Shown piece after piece: positions 32,619-35,626 of a stretch of 35,626 nt of DNA. Positions within the stretch are counted from its first letter, which is position 1; each line of letters opens with the position of its first letter. The notes beneath the pieces were generated by a model, which ran no database searches, was not told where the DNA came from, and saw only the letters and a program-made list of their open reading frames with translations. Location: the NCBI GenBank assembly GCA_017984215.1, contig JAGOAA010000006.1, forward strand, positions 67,228-102,853, in the 5' to 3' direction. The translations under genes were made by a program, and so were the position numbers. Source of the DNA: Cytophagaceae bacterium. GTDB lineage: Bacteria > Bacteroidota > Bacteroidia > Cytophagales > Spirosomataceae.

Positions 32619-34025
32619 CTACGAATGAATAGATCTTTTAGCCGTCGCAGCTAAGCAAGCTTCCTTCATCGCCTCCGTGTACGTCGGATGAGCATGTGAC
32701 ATACGCGCTACATCTTCTGCAGATGCACGGTATTCCATCGCCACAACCGCTTCCGCAATCATATCCGCTGCACGCGCACCGATGATGTGAACCCCTAAGA
32801 TCTCATCTGTCGTCGCATCCGCCAATACCTTCGCCAAACCATCTACATCGCCCGATGCAATCGCACGACCCAATGCCTTGAATGGGAAGGATCCTTCTTT
32901 GTAAGCAATACCTGCCGCTTTCAATTCTTGTTCCGTCTTCCCTACCGAAGCCACTTCTGGCCACGTGTAAACAACACCCGGAATCAAGTTATAATTGATA
33001 TGTGGTTTTTGACCGGCAATGACTTCCGCTACAAATGTTCCTTCTTCTTCCGCTTTGTGTGCCAACATCGCCCCGCGAACAACATCACCAATCGCATAGA
33101 TACCCGGAACCGACGTTTGAAGCGTATGTTCATCGACCGCTACCCGACCACGCTCGTCGGCCGTTAAACCCGCCGCAGCTAAGTTCAAACCATCTGTGTA
33201 CGGTCGGCGACCGATACACACCAAGCAATAATCTCCTTTAATTTCTACATCCTTACCCGAAGCATCTTGTGCCTTCACCGTCACTTCTTTCCCCTTCACG
33301 GATGCACCTGTTACTTTATGTGACAAGTAAAAATCAGCGCCTAATTTGGCAATTGACTTTTGTAATTCCTTGCCCATCGTCTTATCCATCGTCGCGATCA
33401 TGCTATCCGCAAATTCCACAAAGGAAACCTTCGAACCTAAACGTGCATAAACGGATCCTAATTCCGCACCGATTACCCCAGCACCGATCACGATCAAATG
33501 CTTCGGAATTTCCTTCATTTTCAAGGCTTCCGTCGACGTAATGATACGCTCCTTATCCACCGGAATGAATGGAAGAATCGTAGGCTTTGAACCCGTCGCA
33601 ATGATGATGTTCTTACCAGCAATCACTTCCGAAGAACCATCTTCTTTGGTTACTTTAACCGTTTTGGCAGAATCAAATGAGCCCAAACCATGGAAGGTCG
33701 TGATCTTATTTTTCTTCATCAAATACGCAATTCCCGCATTCAAATTCGAAACCACACCCGCTTTGCGCTTGATCATTTGGTCCAAATTCACCTTCGGTTT
33801 AGCGATATCAATTCCATGTTCTTGGAACGTATGTACCGCATTGTGGTAATGCTCCGAAGAGTCCAACAACGCTTTGGAAGGAATACATCCCACATTCAAA
33901 CAAGTTCCACCCATCACGGCATATTTCTCCACGATGGCAACTTTGAAACCCAATTGGGCCGAACGGATAGCCGAAACATATCCACCTGGACCCGAACCAA
34001 TTACGACAACATCAAATTCTTGCAT
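32619..34025 (-). CDS. lpdA: Dihydrolipoyl dehydrogenase (E3)
   Basis: E3 reoxidises dihydrolipoamide with NAD+ in the 2-oxoacid dehydrogenase and glycine cleavage complexes. The 468-residue chain starts MQEFDVVVIGSGPGGYVSAI (FAD-binding). The redox-active disulfide motif is GGTCLNVGCIPSK, with Cys42 and Cys47. The NAD-binding stretch is LIVIGAGVIGAELGSVYARLG, and the interface His-Glu dyad sits in HAHPTYTEA near the C-terminus. Length and motifs are typical. It follows odhB after 45 bases on the same strand, so it most likely serves the 2-oxoglutarate dehydrogenase complex. A hairpin lies in the gap, and a terminator follows the gene. Confidence 0.97.
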   Translation of the reverse strand: MQEFDVVVIGSGPGGYVSAIRSAQLGFKVAIVEKYAVMGGTCLNVGCIPSKALLDSSEHYHNAVHTFQEHGIDIAKPKVNLDQMIKRKAGVVSNLNAGIAYLMKKNKITTFHGLGSFDSAKTVKVTKEDGSSEVIAGKNIIIATGSKPTILPFIPVDKERIITSTEALKMKEIPKHLIVIGAGVIGAELGSVYARLGSKVSFVEFADSMIATMDKTMGKELQKSIAKLGADFYLSHKVTGASVKGKEVTVKAQDASGKDVEIKGDYCLVCIGRRPYTDGLNLAAAGLTADERGRVAVDEHTLQTSVPGIYAIGDVVRGAMLAHKAEEEGTFVAEVIAGQKPHINYNLIPGVVYTWPEVASVGKTEQELKAAGIAYKEGSFPFKALGRAIASGDVDGLAKVLADATTDEILGVHIIGARAADMIAEAVVAMEYRASAEDVARMSHAHPTYTEAMKEACLAATAKRSIHS

Positions 34026-34040
34026 AAGGCGATTGAAAGC

Positions 34041-34064
34041 GAATAGGCCCCGTGAGGCCTATTC
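34041..34064 (-). promoter_or_regulatory. Intercistronic hairpin between odhB and lpd
   Basis: A perfect 9-bp stem, GAATAGGCC, loop CCGTGA, GGCCTATTC, sits between the odhB stop and the lpd ATG. No T-run follows on the minus strand, so full termination is unlikely. It may stabilise or partly attenuate the transcript and adjust the E2:E3 ratio. Confidence 0.45.
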
Positions 34065-34070
34065 TAGTCA

Positions 34071-35603
34071 TTAAATATCTAACAATAAACGAGCTGGATC
34101 CTCTAATAGTTGCTTTAAGCGAACTAAGAAACTTACCGACTCACGGCCATCGATGATGCGGTGATCATACGATAAAGCCAAATACATAATCGGACGAATC
34201 ACGATTTGACCGTCAACGACCACCGCGCGCTCAACGATATTGTGCATACCTAAAATCGCTACTTGTGGTGCATTGATGATCGGCGTAGAAAGCATCGAAC
34301 CAAATACCCCACCATTCGTGATCGTAAATGTTCCGCCAGTCATTTCCTCCAAAGTCAATTTATTCTCACGTGCTTTTCCTGCTAAACGAACCACTTCCGA
34401 TTCGATGCCCGCTAATGACAAGTTCTCTGCCGAACGAATCACCGGAACAACCAAACCTTTCGGTGCAGAAACCGCAATCGAAATATCGCAATAATCGTGA
34501 AACACGATTTCATCGCCATCGATCTTCGCATTCACCGAAGGGTATTCCTTCAAGGCTACGCAAACCGCTTTCGTGAAGAAGGACATAAAGCCTAAGCCTA
34601 CGCCATGTTTCTCCTTGAATTTATCTTTATATTTTCCACGTAAATCCATGACCGGCTTCATGTCAACCTCGTTGAAGGTCGTCAACATCGCCGTCTCATT
34701 TTTCACAGCCACCAAACGACGGGCAACTGTTTTACGCAATGAACTCATTTTCTCACGACGCGTTCCGCCTTGTGCGACCGCTGGTGCAGAAGCCGGAGCT
34801 GCTGCTGGTGCTGCCGCCGCTGGTTTCGAAGCTGCTACTGCATCTTCTTTCGTAATACGTCCACCTACTCCTGAACCCGCAACCGAAGCTGCCGCAATTC
34901 CTTTTTCATCTAATATTTTTGATGCTGCTGGCGAAGGATGGCCTGCTGCATAGCTTGCGTCAGAAGCTGAAGTTGCTGCTGCTGCCGGAGCCGCTGCCGG
35001 AGCTGGAGCTGCCGCTGGTGCTGCTGAAACGGAACCACCTACCGTGATTTTCGCCAACAAGCCACCAATCGGAACCACAGAACCTGGTTGAGCAATCACC
35101 TCTAACACACCCGCTGATTCCGCTGGCAATTCGAAAGTCGCTTTATCCGACTCTAATTCGCAAAGAACTTCATCCAAGGAAACAACATCCCCTGTTTTCT
35201 TATTCCAAACCGAAACAGTAACTACTGAAATTGACTCACCCACCGCCGGAACTTTAACTTCCAAAACAGTCGTTGGGCCTGAAGCCGGTGCTGGCGCTGC
35301 TGCTGCAGGAGCAGGAGCGGCTACAGCGGCTGGAGCGGCGTCTGCTACGGTAACCGATGCTGTCGCACCGCCCGCCTCAATCGTGCAAATAATCGCACCG
35401 ATTGGCAAAACATCGCCTTCTTTTGCCACAATGTGCAAAATACCTTCAGCCTCCGCTGGCAATTCGAATGTGGCTTTGTCCGACTCAAGTTCGCACAACA
35501 CCTCATCTAATTTCACGTGATCGCCTTCTTTCTTGTTCCAAGTAGCAACCGTTACTTCCGTGATTGACTCGCCCACAGCGGGCACTTTCATTTCTATAGC
35601 CAT
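34071..35603 (-). CDS. odhB: 2-oxoglutarate dehydrogenase E2 (succinyltransferase) with two lipoyl domains
   Basis: E2 moves succinyl groups from the lipoyl arm to CoA in the 2-oxoglutarate dehydrogenase core. Two lipoyl domains are seen: about 1-77 with the lipoylated Lys43 ([13 protein letters not shown]) and about 114-190 with Lys154 in the same motif. Ala/Pro-rich linkers follow. The E3-binding domain (about 217-255) ends [17 protein letters not shown]. The catalytic domain (about 283-510) has [23 protein letters not shown] and the active-site SYDHRIIDG with His481. At 510 residues it is longer than single-lipoyl E2o proteins (about 400). The E2o assignment rests on the catalytic sequence and is firm; pairing with two lipoyl domains is unusual. 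The upstream E1 gene would lie past the right edge. Confidence 0.92.
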   Translation of the reverse strand: MAIEMKVPAVGESITEVTVATWNKKEGDHVKLDEVLCELESDKATFELPAEAEGILHIVAKEGDVLPIGAIICTIEAGGATASVTVADAAPAAVAAPAPAAAAPAPASGPTTVLEVKVPAVGESISVVTVSVWNKKTGDVVSLDEVLCELESDKATFELPAESAGVLEVIAQPGSVVPIGGLLAKITVGGSVSAAPAAAPAPAAAPAAAATSASDASYAAGHPSPAASKILDEKGIAAASVAGSGVGGRITKEDAVAASKPAAAAPAAAPASAPAVAQGGTRREKMSSLRKTVARRLVAVKNETAMLTTFNEVDMKPVMDLRGKYKDKFKEKHGVGLGFMSFFTKAVCVALKEYPSVNAKIDGDEIVFHDYCDISIAVSAPKGLVVPVIRSAENLSLAGIESEVVRLAGKARENKLTLEEMTGGTFTITNGGVFGSMLSTPIINAPQVAILGMHNIVERAVVVDGQIVIRPIMYLALSYDHRIIDGRESVSFLVRLKQLLEDPARLLLDI

Positions 35604-35626
35604 AATATTCGATTATTCAAATGCTC

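Noticed and set aside
35604..35626. Possible 3' end of an upstream E1 (odhA) gene, in one minus-strand frame ending ...FE then TAA
   Set aside because: Only a few codons are present, too short to support; the upstream gene is expected there but cannot be confirmed.

Overview
The window looks like chromosomal DNA of a Bacteroidota bacterium, most likely an environmental member of the Cytophagales. The evidence is a DUF4290 gene next to murA, a GH97 glycosidase, a MurA with Asp in place of the catalytic Cys, promoters of the TAnnTTTG type, almost no Shine-Dalgarno sequences, and abundant short TPR, beta-barrel and lipoprotein genes. The species placement is inference; no rRNA is present. Most of the window is housekeeping DNA in short operons on alternating strands.

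Layout, left to right: the 3' part of a ketoglutarate-semialdehyde-type aldehyde dehydrogenase (+); a hairpin-rich repeat cluster; clpB and a large soluble hybrid histidine kinase (both -); rsmA, then mgtE-dtd-mazG-like (+); a tight three-gene operon (-) encoding a 1005-residue TPR protein, a plugless receptor-like beta-barrel and a lipoprotein; a small exported DUF1566 protein (+); an envelope cluster (-) of a polytopic membrane protein, GT2 and GT4 glycosyltransferases and an AlkB-type di-iron hydroxylase; an AT-rich GH97 lipoprotein (+); tRNA-Arg(ACG) (-); a sorbosone/glucose dehydrogenase-like propeller (-); a small cysteine-containing lipoprotein (+); rpoN (-) divergent from a compact asnS-dgkA-DUF4290-murA-MATE operon (+); and lpd and odhB (both -), running to the right edge.

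How they work together: the asnS operon joins translation, lipid phosphorylation and the first step of peptidoglycan synthesis, with gaps of -1 to 5 bases and a terminator formed by one copy of a dispersed palindromic repeat. odhB and lpd supply E2 and E3 of the 2-oxoglutarate dehydrogenase complex. The TPR/barrel/lipoprotein operon is the best candidate for an undescribed system: it has the parts of an outer-membrane translocation or assembly device, but I cannot assign a substrate. The glycosyltransferase/hydroxylase cluster is a candidate for making a modified glycolipid or exported glycan.

I found no CRISPR array, insertion sequence, phage gene or rRNA. Start sites were revised where the sequence argued for it (clpB, rsmA, the DUF1566 gene, GT4, MATE).
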